Part shown: positions 11,240 to 23,300 of the stretch, piece by piece | How positions within the stretch are numbered: position 1 is the first letter of the stretch | Layout: each line of letters begins with the position of its first letter | Origin: Sceloporus undulatus | Lineage: Eukaryota > Chordata > Lepidosauria > Squamata > Phrynosomatidae | Assembly: GCF_019175285.1 (NCBI RefSeq) | Contig: NC_056527.1 | Location: 120,987,273-121,051,272, forward strand | Reading direction: 5' to 3' | Length of the DNA stretch: 64,000 bases | Made by a program: the position numbers and the translations under genes | The notes under the pieces: generated by a model | The model's database searches: none | What the model was told of the DNA's origin: nothing | What the model saw: only the letters and a program-made list of their open reading frames with translations

Positions 11240-14200
11240 CATGGATCCCACCCTTGCTCTGAAAGGACCCATTGTAGCCACCCTAAAGACATGCAAAGCC
11301 CCAAAGCTTTCATATGAGGCCCATTTCAAGTCCAGGATGAAGCCCTCTAGTGCTCCCTTCCCTTGCCATTAAATAAAATGCAACCTATCTAAATTAAGGG
11401 AGACCTTTCTTTTTTAAGCAGGGGTGTTGTTTTTCCAAGATGGCTGAGGTCCTGGCATCTCAGTCGACATACGGGGAAGTCCCGACCCCCGAGTAGTAAA
11501 TGCTTTTTTCCGCTTTTAATAGCACAATTAAGTGCTATTTTGAGAAATCAAGCTGGGATTCTCAGGAACTTGGCACCAGATGCAGGATACAAATAAGAGC
11601 AAGGTTGCCATGTATCTTGGAAGACACAGAAGGGCATCTAGGAGAACGGATGCTTCGCAAGAGTTTTGGAAACGAAAAGTAGTAGCATCCATCATCACTT
11701 GGTGGGTATCTTCTCAACTATCTTTTTTTAAAAGGACTCTGCATTAAATAGTTTTGACCGTGGGTGGGAATCCTATGGCCATGGGTAGGGATGGAAAGTA
11801 TATTCATTATTTGCTCAGTTTTCTCCCCATTTTTTTAGGTCCCCCCCCCAAAGGGCTACAGAGGAATTATTCTGTGTTGAAAAAGATTTGGCTGTTTTGC
11901 ACAGGAAACCTGTTTTCTGAACAGAAAACCAGCTTGCTGTGCAAAAAACAGGTTTTGGCAGGAGGGAAGAAAAATGACACAACATTGCAGGACATTCAAA
12001 TATAGGGGAAATGTGTGTGTGGGGGGGGGTTGTTTGTTTCCCCCCAATTCTTTGTCCCTGAAGTTTCATGGTTTGGCCCTGAAATCTCACATCCTGGTTT
12101 GGTCCTGATTTGGCCAAATCCAACCACTGGCCAAATGCAAAAACCAAGCTTAATGAGCATTGCGCGTTCAACACATTGCATTTTACGACATGGTCAACTC
12201 ACCATTGAAGACTGACGTTGTGTTCTCCAAGGCATGGCACACCGATAATAAGACGCCTAGAAGAAAGAAGGCCATCCAGGTCAGAACGTTTGCAAACTTT
12301 TCATTCTAACCATGCTTTTTAAAACACACTGGCCAATATGCGACATTGCCCAGTGTAGCAAAACTCTGCAATGGCTCCCTACTCCTCACCCCAAGGACTA
12401 ATGGTTTTCCTGTGATAGGCCCCTTGAACAGCCATCTTCTGCTGACATCTGGGCACAGGCAAGGGCACTCTCCACCAGCCACTGGGTGGCTTTTCAAGGA
12501 AACAAGCCCCTTCACCTCTTCTAATTTGGCAGGGACAGACCTTTTCCCATCAACCTCAAAAGGTCCCAGTTTTGCTCTCCTCCTCCCACTTTCCCCCTCT
12601 TTGTCCAGAGTTTACTTCAGTTGCTATGAACAGAGTTCAAACTGCAAAAATCATTTGCATTCAGCTAACTTAGCAAGAGGGAGAGGAAAGGAGAGAGCGG
12701 AGTTCTGCCCTTCCCAGGTGGCTCAAGCAAAAGCAAACTGATGCAGCCTCTCCTAGGTGTGCGTTCTTCCCCATTAGGACCTTTTGCCATCTTGACCACA
12801 CTCTGGTGCTGCTTGGCCACCCATGTCCCACTTTGCACCTGCAAAATGTTGAAGGTTATGTAGGACTATTGTGACGAAACGGCAAGCCCTGAGGAGGTTG
12901 TGGTCATTGCAGAAGGGGGATAATGTCCTGCACTTTGGCTAGTGTGATCAATAATGCTGCATGCTCTGATATGCAAGGGCAAGAGCAAAGGCCCACATCT
13001 CTTTGCTTCTGCAGCAGAGTGTTTAAAGGATGCCCAGGGTTTGGAGACAGTACTAGCATCATCACTGGGATAGTGTAAAATGGCACTGGGAGGACTCTGG
13101 CCCTGAGCCCAGCCTTGTACAAGGCTGAGCCCAGCTGAGATCCATAAATATGCCAACAGCATCTCCCAGGCGTAATGGGAAAGCTTTCAGCCTCCTTTCA
13201 CTGACCTCATCCTTGAGAGGAAGGGTGCCCACCATGAACCAGGCAGTCTGGCAGGATGGAAAGCAGAGATCCCTACCATCGTTCCCAAACAGTTTAGCAC
13301 CCACAGGAGACCAATGCAAAACTTTGTTACTACAATGGAGAACTCTGGGGTTTCAAGCGTTCCACCCCGTTCACTTCACAGCAATGGCATTTCGAGAGGA
13401 GAGTCCTGAAAGCCAAGAAATGCCTGGCTTGCATTTTCTGAGGGAGTCTCAAAACATTGGAACACAAAATGCCATTTCCCAACTGAAAGGAAGAAAGCTC
13501 TGATTCTTAACGTCTAAGTAAGGTTAAGAGTCAGAGCTTAGTTGGCTGCTAAAATATCACCATGGCAAGGTTTCAGGCCCTTCTGATCATACCCCAAACA
13601 GTCTCATGGTGACTATGCCTTCAATTTCATGTGAGGTGATATCTAGAAACCTGCAAGCAATGCACACCGGCAGGGATAATTTAAGGCTTTCCTGTACGTG
13701 GAACAGAGAACATGTTTGCAGACCAGGCAATGCGGGGAAGCGCCCCCCCATCCCGATGCACCACACACGCAAAGAGAAGATAATTCAAAGCAGAAGACGG
13801 AAAACAGAACCACAACAGAGGCAGAACTGTATGGAAGGAGGCTTGGCATGGGTGCAAAAGAGGAGGAGAGCATCACATACTCAGCTTCCTGCAAGCTTGA
13901 TTCGCAGGAAGTTTGCACCAGCTGTTCCAAGATGGAAAGGCAATGGAAGAAAGGGGGAAAAGATGGGATCCCACCAGCATTTCTGCCCTATGAAGCAGAA
14001 AACCTTCTGAGCCACAGGAGGTGGGGGAATTCCCCACTTTTAACAGTGGGAAAGGAGTCTTCGAATTAGCCAGATGGGAACTGTGAATCCACAAAGCAAG
14101 ACTCTTTGCCTCATGAAGAAGCCAGAGAAGCTTTGAAAGCTTGCATGATGCATTTTGCGCTTTGGGAGGGGTGCAATAACAGTATCAGGGCTTTGCGGAT

Positions 14201-14605
14201 TGTCAGATGATGTTTGCCAGAAAGGAAGGAAGGAGATGCTGCATTTCCAAAATTCCTGAGAATCGGGTGCGGCCCCCAAAACTGTGCCCTGAGAGCAACC
14301 GTCTGGAGTTGAGCTCATTTGCCACCTCCCAAAAGTTTCTCAAGCAAAGGACAATGTAATTTGTTCCTCTTTTTCCTGAAAGAACTGGGGCAGGCTTGCA
14401 CCCTTCTTGGACGGCGGGTTATGACCAGTTTGGGTCTCAGGTAGCAATGCACAGAGGCAAGCCAAATGTGTAAAACAAAACCTCAGGCCCAGATTAACCA
14501 GCTCTTCTGCAACTCATTGCAAAAACAACTGATGGCCTCCTTGTCTGTAGAGCAGTGAACCCCATTCAGGTCTCACTTCTGATTTTAAAGGAGCTATCAA
14601 AGAGT
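11240..14605. other. No gene recognised
   Basis: No exon with family identity was found on either strand. A stretch at about 11880-11985 has small internal palindromes around CAGAAAACCAGCTTGCTG, similar to text near 3325-3380, perhaps an old unclassified repeat. Confidence 0.4.
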
Positions 14606-14608
14606 CTA

Positions 14609-14822
14609 TATGCCAGCATGGTGTAGTCATCTGAGTGTTGGACTATTACTTTGGAGACCAGGGTTCAATTCCTTACTTGGCCACGAAACCCACTGGGAGA
14701 CCATGGGCAAGTCACACGCTCTCAGCCTCGGAAGAAGGCAAAGGCAAATCTACTCCTCTGAACAAACTTGCCAAGAAAAGCCCATGACAGGGTTGACAAC
14801 TTAAAGGCACACAACAGACATC
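14609..14822 (+). mobile_element. Sauria-type SINE
   Basis: GCCAGCATGGTGTAGTCATC, GGAGACCAGGGTTCAATTCC, CTTGCCAAGAAAAGCCCATG and CTTAAAGGCACACAACAG. Confidence 0.88.
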
Positions 14823-15285
14823 CAAGAGTCTGAACCTATTTTGGAGAGATAGGAATCAGCACCTTAGACAGCAATTTTGTAAGTTGGGATTCAAGCTGGA
14901 GAGGCAGTCACCTATAACCATGTAATATGGCTGTAAGGAAGCCGCCTCCAGCAACCTAGCCAGCTGTGTGACGACTACAATTCTCATCGTACCACCCTGA
15001 CAGGGGAGGATGGGACTGGTAGTCCAACACAGTCAGGAGGCACCAGGATGTGACCTAACTAGGCATTGCATTCCAGCTGGCAATGCTTTGTGGCTCCAGT
15101 GTGCATGGGCCGGAGAAGGCACTCTGTGTTCGAGCCCAAATTTTGAAGTAGTTGTCCAAGATGTTGAACTTACTTTGGGACAGCACCGTGGATAACACTT
15201 TTAAAATTTGGACTAAAATATAGAGCAGATCCAAAGTCCCACTGAACTTGGAGTGGCCAAACCTCTATGGTGCCAGCACATTATT

Positions 15286-15475
15286 TACCCTAAGGCAAAC
15301 CTATCATGGGTTTTCATGGCCATATTTGTTTCCCACTGCCATCCTCTGAGGCTGAGAGAGTGTGACTTGACCAAGTAGGTTACCCAGTAAGTTTCAATGG
15401 CCAAGCCAAGATTTGAACCCTGGTCTCCCAGAGTCTTAGTCCAATGCTCAACCATTATACCACGCTGGTACTTCT
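15286..15475 (-). mobile_element. Sauria-type SINE
   Basis: The reverse strand has GTTCAAATCTTGGC, TCTCAGCCTCAGAGGATGGC and CCATGATAGGTTTGCCTTAG. Confidence 0.85.
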
Positions 15476-15539
15476 CCCTGAACTGCAAATCCCAGGTTTC
15501 CATGGGATATTGCCACAGCAGTTAAAGTGAATCGTGTTG

Positions 15540-15660
15540 AGTGAATGAGCCAGTCACTCTCTCCATCTCAACCTGACCTACCTCACAGGGTTGTTGTGAG
15601 GATAAAGTAGAAGAGAGGAGAAACATCTATGCCACCTTGAAACCATTAGAAGGAAAGCAG
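15540..15660 (+). mobile_element. Interspersed repeat 3' fragment
   Basis: ACCTCACAGGGTTGTTGTGA then GGATAAAGTAGAAGAG and GCCACCTTGAAACC, a common squamate LINE-like tail. Confidence 0.5.
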
Positions 15661-15992
15661 GAAACATATTTAACTAATAAGGAGAACCAGGGCAAGTCCA
15701 CAAACTTGTCTTCTCCCTTCCAAAGAAGTTCCCTTTCAAAGAAGTTCCCTTTCTTATCATATGATCCCTCGACTTGAGGTCCTGCCCTTTGGAGAGCAAG
15801 AGAAAAACAAACTGGTTCCATCTCATCTCTGTGTGACTTCAGATACTTGGATGAATAATACAGATGATGAAATATTTCCTCAAAAGGTTCTGGAGACACA
15901 GTTACATCACAGGGTTCTCCCAGAGCGATGAAAACTAAGTCAGCAGTTTGAACTTCAGCAGCAGCGAAAGTGACAATGGCAGCAAATATCAC
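15627..15992 (-). other. Open frame of unknown origin
   Basis: An open frame of 121 codons on the reverse strand. It begins with a hydrophobic MIFAAIVTFAAA stretch, followed by a mixed-composition sequence (DLVFIALGEPCDVTVSPEPF). It is not recognised. A short GGAAGAAGTTCCCTTT-like duplication lies inside. It may be a lone exon, an old repeat or chance; its left end overlaps a repeat tail. Confidence 0.2.
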
Positions 15993-16149
15993 TTCCCAAA
16001 CTTTTATTGCATTAATCTTTCCAAAGAAACAACGCTCTGGGGTTGCATACTGTTAACCTGCAGCATCCAAGAGAAGGTCAGACAGGCGACTCAGAGAGGT
16101 AGAAGAGAGATTTTGGAAGTGGGAGGCTTTCCCTACTCATCCTCTTTGA

Positions 16150-16365
16150 ATCACAGAATTGGAAGGGACCCCAAAGGCCATGCTCTGCAAGAAAACACCC
16201 TCAAAGCCCCCTCAGCAGATAGCCATCCAGCCTCTGTTTAAAAGCCTCTGAAGAAGGAGACTCCACCATCCTCCGAGGGAGCGTCTCCCATTGTCAAACA
16301 GCTCTTACCATCAGGAGGTTCTTCTTAAGATTTAGGTGGAATCTCTTTGGACTGCTATGCTATTC
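16150..16365 (-). mobile_element. CR1 LINE 3' fragment
   Basis: The reverse strand has AGAACCTCCTGATGGTAAGA, AACAGAGGCTGGATGGCTAT and GGGGTCCCTTCCAATTCTGT. Confidence 0.85.
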
Positions 16366-16961
16366 CAGCTGCCTCTCTTTTTCCACACACACACTGCCCC
16401 TCGTTTCCATAGGGCTGGCAAGATGTGGCAACCTCATTTAGTCTCAGCCATAGTGCAACTGAGGAAAAGGTCAGGATTTGTTCACAAAAGCCAAAGAGTT
16501 CAGCCTAAAATATTCTAGGCTTGACTCAGACTGAGAGCTAAAGTCAGAGGAATGAGGAAGAGCACTGGCAAAATCGCTTTATTTTATGTTGGTTCCTAGA
16601 AATATGAGCCTTGTGTAAAAGTACCATGGTTTCCAAGAATAGCCTGATGGTTGGGAGACATGGTCTTGTCCCTTTGCAAAGCACCCCTAAAAAGTGACCT
16701 ACACAGTCCCCTAATAATAGGGAAAAGTATGGGTTAAGGGGGCTTTCCTTTCCTCAGTTAGGAGTCATTTGCATGTTGTTTTTAGCCCAACTATGCAAAT
16801 AATCTCACACATTCTGGGTTTGTTGTTTATGGAACTGCATCTCTGCACATTTCTACGCATTTGGTTGCTCACATGTGTCAGGACTGTGGATAAAGATGGA
16901 GTCCGGTCTATTTGCCTTGGTCATTCACACAGCCAAGAATCTGAATCTTTTAGAAAAACTT

Positions 16962-17449
16962 GGGGGTTATTCAAATGGTGAAAATAACCTGGGTTGAATC
17001 TGGGCTACCCTGAGTCCCAGTTTTGGGGAAATGGTGGGATATAAATAATTATAGTAAGAATAAGAATAAGGATATAATAGGAATGAAGAATCAAGTCAGA
17101 GAATTTTGAAAATTGGATACTAAAGTTAAGCTTAAAGAAGGTGTAAAGATGAAGAAAAAGGTGACCACTGTTAAGTACTGTATGTCGGAATATGATTATT
17201 ACACATTTGTTTATGTGAAAACATAATAAATATTATTTGAAAATAAGAATAAGAATGCATAACTGAGATTATTCACAATGGTGCGCTAAAAAAAGTCTGA
17301 ATGGCACCTTTGAAAAACTCCTGACATCAAATATCCTAGACTAAGTGGGTTTTTGGCAGCCTTAAATCGGATGCATTTGAAATCCATGTGAACAACAAAG
17401 ATCCAACCCGGATTCTACCTGGGTTATTTTCACCATCTGAATAACCCCC
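16962..17449. mobile_element. Non-autonomous DNA transposon with 40-bp inverted ends
   Basis: The left end (GGGGGTTATTCAAATGGTGA and onward) and the right end are inverse matches over about 40 bp with few mismatches. A LINE tail (about 17005-17060) and an A-rich LINE-like 3' end (about 17105-17260) lie inside. No target duplication is clear. The inner segment at 17341-17400 also occurs, inverted, in 30736-30874. Confidence 0.8.
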
Positions 17450-18170
17450 TAAATCCACTTGCACACCTCCATTTGCTCACACACCCTGCCTTCCATGTTC
17501 TCAGCTGCACCAAAGGCTCTCTTTATCCAGAGAACCAACCAAGCAAGTTTCGGTGGTGCAAGAGAAATCCATGCCAAGAGAAACCCAGCACCGGAGGGTG
17601 GAGCTGCTCTGTGCGGATCTCCTGGGAGCAGCAAAATGAGCAAGAGGAAAATATAGTTAATTGGACATTACTTCAGACCTCCTTCCCTTTCCTCCCCCCT
17701 TCCACAAGTTACAACTCTTCCTCACATAGGACTTTAGACAGAGGAACACCACCAGTTTTTGGCTAGCCAGATTTTTATGTTGCCGCCTTGCACACTTTGG
17801 TGAGAAGGGGGAAGGAAGGAGCAACATTTTCACCAGTTTCTCCATTGCAAGCCCAAACTTTTGCATTTTCAAAAGAGAGAAAGGAAGAAAGGAGGACTCT
17901 TAACACATATCCTTTTGAATTACTCCATCTTCCTCTTGTTCATTCTGGTGTTTTCCAAAGACTCATGCTGATACATTAAACTTTTTTGGACTGGGAGATT
18001 TTCTTTTGCACTTCTTATATTGCTATAGGCCGGGGTGCACAAATGCGCAGGTCCAAGGGCCACTTTTATGCCGGGGACCCTCCAGAAGTCACACGGAGTC
18101 CCCAAAAAATCAAACAACCTCCCCAAGATGTCTGGAACGCCACGTCTGATCTCCAAAAATTGATAATTTT
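17450..18170. other. No gene recognised
   Basis: Sequence without a recognised repeat or exon. Confidence 0.4.
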
Positions 18171-18171
18171 T

Positions 18172-18246
18172 CCATAGAAAACCCCATGAAAGGGTTGCTG
18201 CCGTATGTTGGAAATGACTTGAAGGCACACAACAACAGCAACAAGG
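18172..18246 (+). mobile_element. Sauria-type SINE tail fragment
   Basis: AAAACCCCATGAAAGGGTTG and GACTTGAAGGCACACAACAA. Confidence 0.7.
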
Positions 18247-18249
18247 AGA

Positions 18250-19272
18250 CCTTGCAATCTATTTAGATGGTAAATTGTTGTCCCTGGAGGCTTTTAAGAG
18301 CGGCAGTTCACAAGGTTTTTCCTCTCTTTCAGACGGAAAAGGATGTTCAGGGATTCCAAGAGGTGCCAAGGGACACAAAAAACATCCTTGAGGATGCTTA
18401 TTCCTCCCAAACATCCGGCTTGAACCCCACTGGGTGTTTTTAGCTAACTTGGATGAAAACCAGTTCAGGCAACCCCACAATCTTTGCTCTGAGCAACCTG
18501 CACTGTTAGTCATAAGTGTTGCAATCCAGGCCTTTCATAATCCACTAGAGATCAATAAACAGGCTTGCTGGACTGTTACTGTTTTAATATACTCATTATG
18601 GTCATGTTTGGAAAGTGACTTCATGGCCTTTTCAAATTACTGTATAATTTTATTTACTCCGGTAAACCAAAAGTTAAAGCACCGTATGATTGCAAAAAGG
18701 TCTACCAAACTGCTATATTTTGGTTCCTGATGGGATGATAAGATTTTCTACCTTTTGACAGGAAAAATGAGCCCAAGCCTGATTTGGGGATGGCCCTGGG
18801 CCTTGACTCCTTCATCTTGGGAAATTTCCAGAGGCCTCCGAAGCCAAGAGTCACAGGTTCATACCATTCTTTGGATGATCAAGTTCACAGTGACCTCTTT
18901 AGCTGCACCTTGGCCAGGTTTCCTTCCAACAGGTGTGTCTGGAAGGGATTCATACCTTTGATCCGCAGAGCACAATGGCATTGAGAAAGACTGAATGGGG
19001 CATGACAGCGGCCTAATCTAAGGATCAATATATTTGTTTGCAGTGGGGTTGGCTCAATCCCTGCTTTGCCCTTGGGCCACCATTGCTTGCCGAAAGGTAA
19101 GACTCTTCCAGTTCCCTCCTTTTTTTGTTCTTCTCATGTGTTAGAGAATCAGAAAGAACAAGAATATCCAGAAACAGGAGCCTTTGTAACACTGACCCAC
19201 GAAACTTTAACAATACATAATGGAGGTTTTTCCCCCCTCTGGAAGAATGGGGAATTCACCTCTGAAATAACT
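18250..19272. other. No gene recognised
   Basis: No exon or repeat identified. Confidence 0.4.
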
Positions 19273-19273
19273 A

Positions 19274-19598
19274 CACTCGTCCCTCCATATTTGTGGCTTT
19301 GATATTTGCAGATTTGATTAATATGTTCTCTCTGGGAATATCTAGGTCCTCCAGTGCAACTCTATCGTCAACTTTAACTAAAAGTTGCAATGAAAGACCT
19401 AGAGTTTCTTAGAGAGAATTTGTAGCTCCTTTGGCGCAGTTCTATGGTCAGCATCTGTTGGACATTGACCACGGAGTTGCACTGGAGGACCTAGAGATTC
19501 CTAGAGAGGTAAAAACATGATGTTTTTGTTATTTGCGGTTTTTCCATACTCACGGAGGTCTTGTGCCCCTAACCTTAGCAAATATGGAGGGACAAGTG
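19274..19598. mobile_element. Palindromic Tigger/pogo-like MITE
   Basis: CACTCGTCCCTCCATATTTG at the left is matched by CAAATATGGAGGGACAAGTG at the right. Inner arms around CTAGGTCCTCCAGTGCAACT are also inverted. TA precedes the left end; the right flank reads CA. Confidence 0.8.
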
Positions 19599-19625
19599 CA
19601 TTCCTACTCCAACTATATTCTTCTC

Positions 19626-19850
19626 ATTGTTGTTGTGTACCTTCAAGACCTTTCCCATTTATGGTGACCCTAACATGGGGTTTTCTTGGTATGATTCTTC
19701 AGAGCAGGGTTGTCATTGCTATCCTCTGAGGCTGAGAGTGTGTGACTTGTTCAAAGTCACCTGTGGGTTTCCATAACCAAGCTGGGATTCGAACCCTGGT
19801 CTCCAGTCCTACTCCAACCCTCAATCCACTATGCCATGTTGTCTCCCAAC
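19626..19850 (-). mobile_element. Sauria-type SINE
   Basis: The plus strand begins TTGTTGTTGTGTACCTTCAA and later reads GCTGGGATTCGAACCCTGGT, i.e. the SINE inverted. Confidence 0.9.
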
Positions 19851-20439
19851 TATATTCTACTCTACTACTTATACTGAGAAAGAAAAGTACATTATGTCTA
19901 AGACTTAAGTTACTTTCCTTGATAGCACTGATGCAATGCCTAAAAGTTTGTGTCTGCATTTTCAGCTTGTAAATACATTTTTTAAATCAACTGAATTCCT
20001 GTTATTGAAACCCAGCCACATAATGAGATATCTTGGAGATGGGACCCAAGACTAAACACAACATTTGTTAATGTTTTGTATACACCTTATGCACAAAAGA
20101 TCAACAATGTTCATTGGGGGTTTTTTTTGGGGGGGGGGACAGATATAGCATTGGTGCTTTTCAAGGGGAAAAACAGCTCCTAGACTAAACCTGCCAAAAT
20201 TTCTCACTGCTGTTGTACACCTAAAAATGAATGTGTGAACAAACAGGAAAAAGGACTGAAGAGCTGCATTAATAAGCAACCTTGGGGTGCATCCATTTTA
20301 GGTTGTTACCCCAGGATTAATTCCAGTGATAGAAAAACAGGCAGTTGATAGTCACATCCTCCAACAATTACAGCCAGTCCAGGAAATGTCTCACATCTGT
20401 CAGAAAAACACATCATTTATCCCATGGTCATCTTCCAGG

Positions 20440-20665
20440 GAGGACCTAAATGCCCTGAAGGCACCAGATTCTGCCTGATCTTGGAAGCTAAGCAGGGTCT
20501 GCCCTGGTTAGGACTTGCACGGGAGACTACTAGTGAATATCGGATGCTGTAAGGCTGTATTTAAGAGGAAAGAACGTGGTGTGGTACTTTAAGTGTTGGA
20601 CTATGACTTGAGAGGATGGCAGTGGCAAACCCCCTCCAAAGAAACTTGCCAAGAAAACCCCATGA
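20440..20665 (+). mobile_element. 5S-derived SINE
   Basis: CTGATCTTGGAAGCTAAGCA, GGTTAGGACTTGCACGGGAG match 5S rRNA box regions; a Sauria-like tail (CTTGCCAAGAAAACCCCATG) follows. Confidence 0.8.
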
Positions 20666-20794
20666 TATTTGGGAACTGCTTCCTTTGCCAACTACATCTT
20701 GACATGATTTAAAGCTTCCATTTGCAACTGTGTGTTCATACATGCATGTATGATCCTACAGTTGAATACGTACAAAATCTATGATCAGTGGACG

Positions 20795-21000
20795 CCAAAA
20801 TTAGGTTGCAACCTATGGTGACCCCATGAATTTCATAAGGTTTTCTTAGGAAAGGAGGACTCAGAGGTGGCTCGCCAGTTCCCTCTTCTGAAATAGAACC
20901 TACAGAGTCTAGAATCCGTTGGTGGTCTCCTATCCAAATACTAACTAGGGCCAACCCTGTTTATTAGCACCCAAGATCAGCTGGGATCTGGAGCCTTTAT
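20795..21000 (-). mobile_element. 5S-derived SINE
   Basis: Plus strand: TATGGTGACCCCATGAATTT, TCTCCTATCCAAATACTAAC, CCCAAGATCAGCTGGGATCT. Confidence 0.85.
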
Positions 21001-21029
21001 GGGATTTGGGGAGGGAAGGGAGGTGCATG

Positions 21030-21240
21030 CCTTCAAGTTCCCTGTTGCCTTATGGCCTCTCCATGAATTTCAGGTTTTTTTTAGAGAAGCAATCCTCAGG
21101 GATGGTTCTGCCAGTTCCTTTCTTTGAAACGCAGCCTTCAGCACCTGGTATTTGTTGGCGGTCTCCCCTCCAAGTCCTAACCACGGCTGTCGCTGCTTAG
21201 CTTCCAAGATCAGACAGGATCTGGTGCCTTGAGGGTACTG
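21030..21240 (-). mobile_element. 5S-derived SINE
   Basis: Plus strand: CCATGAATTTCAGG, GGTCTCCCCTCCAAGTCCTA, CTGCTTAGCTTCCAAGATCA. Confidence 0.85.
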
Positions 21241-21649
21241 AGGACATTTTACTCAATGGCGCATAGGAAAACAGGAAGCCTTTACAGCTCTGCAGTGCTA
21301 CTACATATTAGGCAGCTTCAGAGAAGCACCTTGAGGCTGGGATTTGTAATTTTATAAGTGTTGTTCTAGTGCGCTATGCAGCAGGAAAGCATTCTAGCCT
21401 GTTTTATAATCCCTTTGAAACCTCTTCTGTGTCACCTTCTTAAGAATTCTTCTTTTCCCTCCCTTCCAGGAAAGATCACTTTGGTTCCCTTGGCCCCTGT
21501 TTCGAAACCTACCACTGATGGAAGCAGAAGGTAAGATTTCTTTCCTGGAAACCTCCAGTTTCTGCAACTGATTCTTAACTGCGTCAAATGTCTCTTCTAC
21601 ACTGCATGACACAACAGTGCCATGATATCACTTGATTGACATATGACTG

Positions 21650-21832
21650 ACATAGTGGTTAAGCCTTGGACTACGAATCTGGAGACCAGGATTCAAATCC
21701 TGGCTCAACCATGGAAACCCACTGAATGACCTTGGGCAAGTGGCATTCTCTCAGCCTCAGAAAATGGCAACGGCAAACCTCCTCTGAAGAAACTTGCTAA
21801 GGAAACCCTGTGATTGGTTTGCCTTTGTGGCT
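21650..21832 (+). mobile_element. Sauria-type SINE (left arm of an inverted pair)
   Basis: GGAGACCAGGATTCAAATCC, CCTTGGGCAAGTGGCATTCT, tail to GATTGGTTTGCC. Confidence 0.88.
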
Positions 21833-22056
21833 GTTGTTGTGTGCCTTCAAGTCGTTTCCAACTCATGGTGACTCTATCACGGGATTTTCTTGGCAAGACT
21901 GGTTCAGAGGAGGTTTACCATTGCCTTTCCAAGGCTGAGAGAGTGTCACTTGTCCAAAGTCACCCATTGGGTATACATGGTCCAGCTGGGAATCAAACCC
22001 TGGTCTCCAGAGTCGTAGTCCAGCACTCAAACCACTATGCCACACTAGCTCCAGGT
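21833..22056 (-). mobile_element. Sauria-type SINE (right arm of an inverted pair)
   Basis: Starts GTTGTTGTGTGCCTTCAAGT and ends AACCACTATGCCACACTAGC, so it is tail-to-tail with the copy at its left. Confidence 0.9.
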
Positions 22057-22065
22057 TTGCCTTCA

Positions 22066-22278
22066 GACCAAAACACACTGCAGAAATAATCTGGTTTGAC
22101 ACCGCTTTAACTGCCTTGGCTCAATGCTAAGGAATTCTGGGAGCTGTAGTTTTGCGCGACATTTAGCATTCTGTAGCAGAGAGCTCCGGTGCCACAATAA
22201 ACTACAATCCCCAAGATTATTATTTTATAATTATAATCCATATTATTATGGATTATTTCTGCAGTGTGTTCTGGACCT
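22066..22278. mobile_element. Palindromic MITE, family A
   Basis: CACTGCAGAAATAATCTGGT at the left, GGATTATTTCTGCAGTGTGT at the right; the inner arm GGAATTCTGGGAGCTGTAGT is present. Confidence 0.85.
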
Positions 22279-22816
22279 TAAGAGTCGCCGTGAAATGACT
22301 TGAAAGCCCACTATGATGACAACAGTGCAGGGAATCTCATGAAACTGCAAATCCCAGAATTCCCTGGGATGGAGCCAAGGCCAGTGAGGTCAAAGTGCAA
22401 TCCTGGTATCTTGGGAAAGGTAAAAGGCTCCCCACCTGGAGCTCTGTTAGTCAGCCTAAGCCAGAGAGAGCTGTTTATTCAATTCAGTTTACAAGTTATC
22501 GTCTTATAATTCTGGGCAGAGGTTTGCACCAGTCGGACTCGTTCCGCCAATCCTTGGTCTCAGCAGGGCAACCCCACATGCCTGCTTTTGCCTTTTAAGT
22601 GCTGAAACAAGCCCCACATTCTCTGCTTAATCCCCCAAAGCAGCACCTCTGCAATGACCCAGCTGTTTGCCCTTGGAAGTAAAGAAACAGGGGACTAATT
22701 TTCCAAAGACAAAAACAGCCCCGGTCCGTACTGTCCAGCGCCAGCCATTCCAAGGAGGACAGTCAGGACCTGCAAAGCCACTCCTGGCTTAAAAATATGT
22801 TGACATGGAAAAGGTG

Positions 22817-22817
<1 letters not shown>

Positions 22818-22864
<47 letters not shown>
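22818..22864. repeat. TA microsatellite
   Basis: Pure TA dinucleotides over about 46 bp. Confidence 0.95.
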
Positions 22865-22867
<3 letters not shown>

Positions 22868-22974
22868 CCTAGGGTCAAAATACATTTTATTGTGCTGTCA
22901 CCATAGAGAACCTCATGAGAACCAGAAGGAAGAGCAGGGAGGAGAGATCAGGAAATATTGATAAAAGCTTGGCA

Positions 22975-23088
22975 AAGGTGGAAGGAGGGCCCTTTTTTGG
23001 GAGTGCTTGAGCGGTCTATTTCTGCATGGCCCTGGGTTAGACTAGATTACCTTTGGGATCCCTTCCAGGGCCATGATTCTAAGATCAT
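22975..23088 (+). mobile_element. CR1 LINE 3' fragment
   Basis: GTTAGACTAGATTACCTTTG and GATCCCTTCCAGGGCCATGA then TTCTAAGAT. Confidence 0.75.
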
Positions 23089-23138
23089 AATACTAATCTG
23101 GCGCAGTCCTGCCTAGAAAGAGGTGGGATTGTTTGTAT

Positions 23139-23300
23139 GGTTTGTTGTTGCTGTGTGCCTTCAAGTCGTTGCTGACTTTTGGGGACCCTATCCTGGGGTT
23201 TCCTTGGCCAGATTTGTTTAGAGGAGGTTTGCCCTTGCCTTCCTCAGCGGCTGAGAGAGTGTGACTTAACCAAGGCCATGCTGGCTCCCTGGCAGCCACA
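23139..23300 (-). mobile_element. Sauria-type SINE
   Basis: Plus strand: TTGTTGTTGCTGTGTGCCTT, CGGCTGAGAGAGTGTGACTT; the head is cut short. Confidence 0.85.

Noticed and set aside
6103-21240. True 5S rRNA genes
   Set aside because: The 5S-like parts are diverged, truncated and joined to SINE tails.
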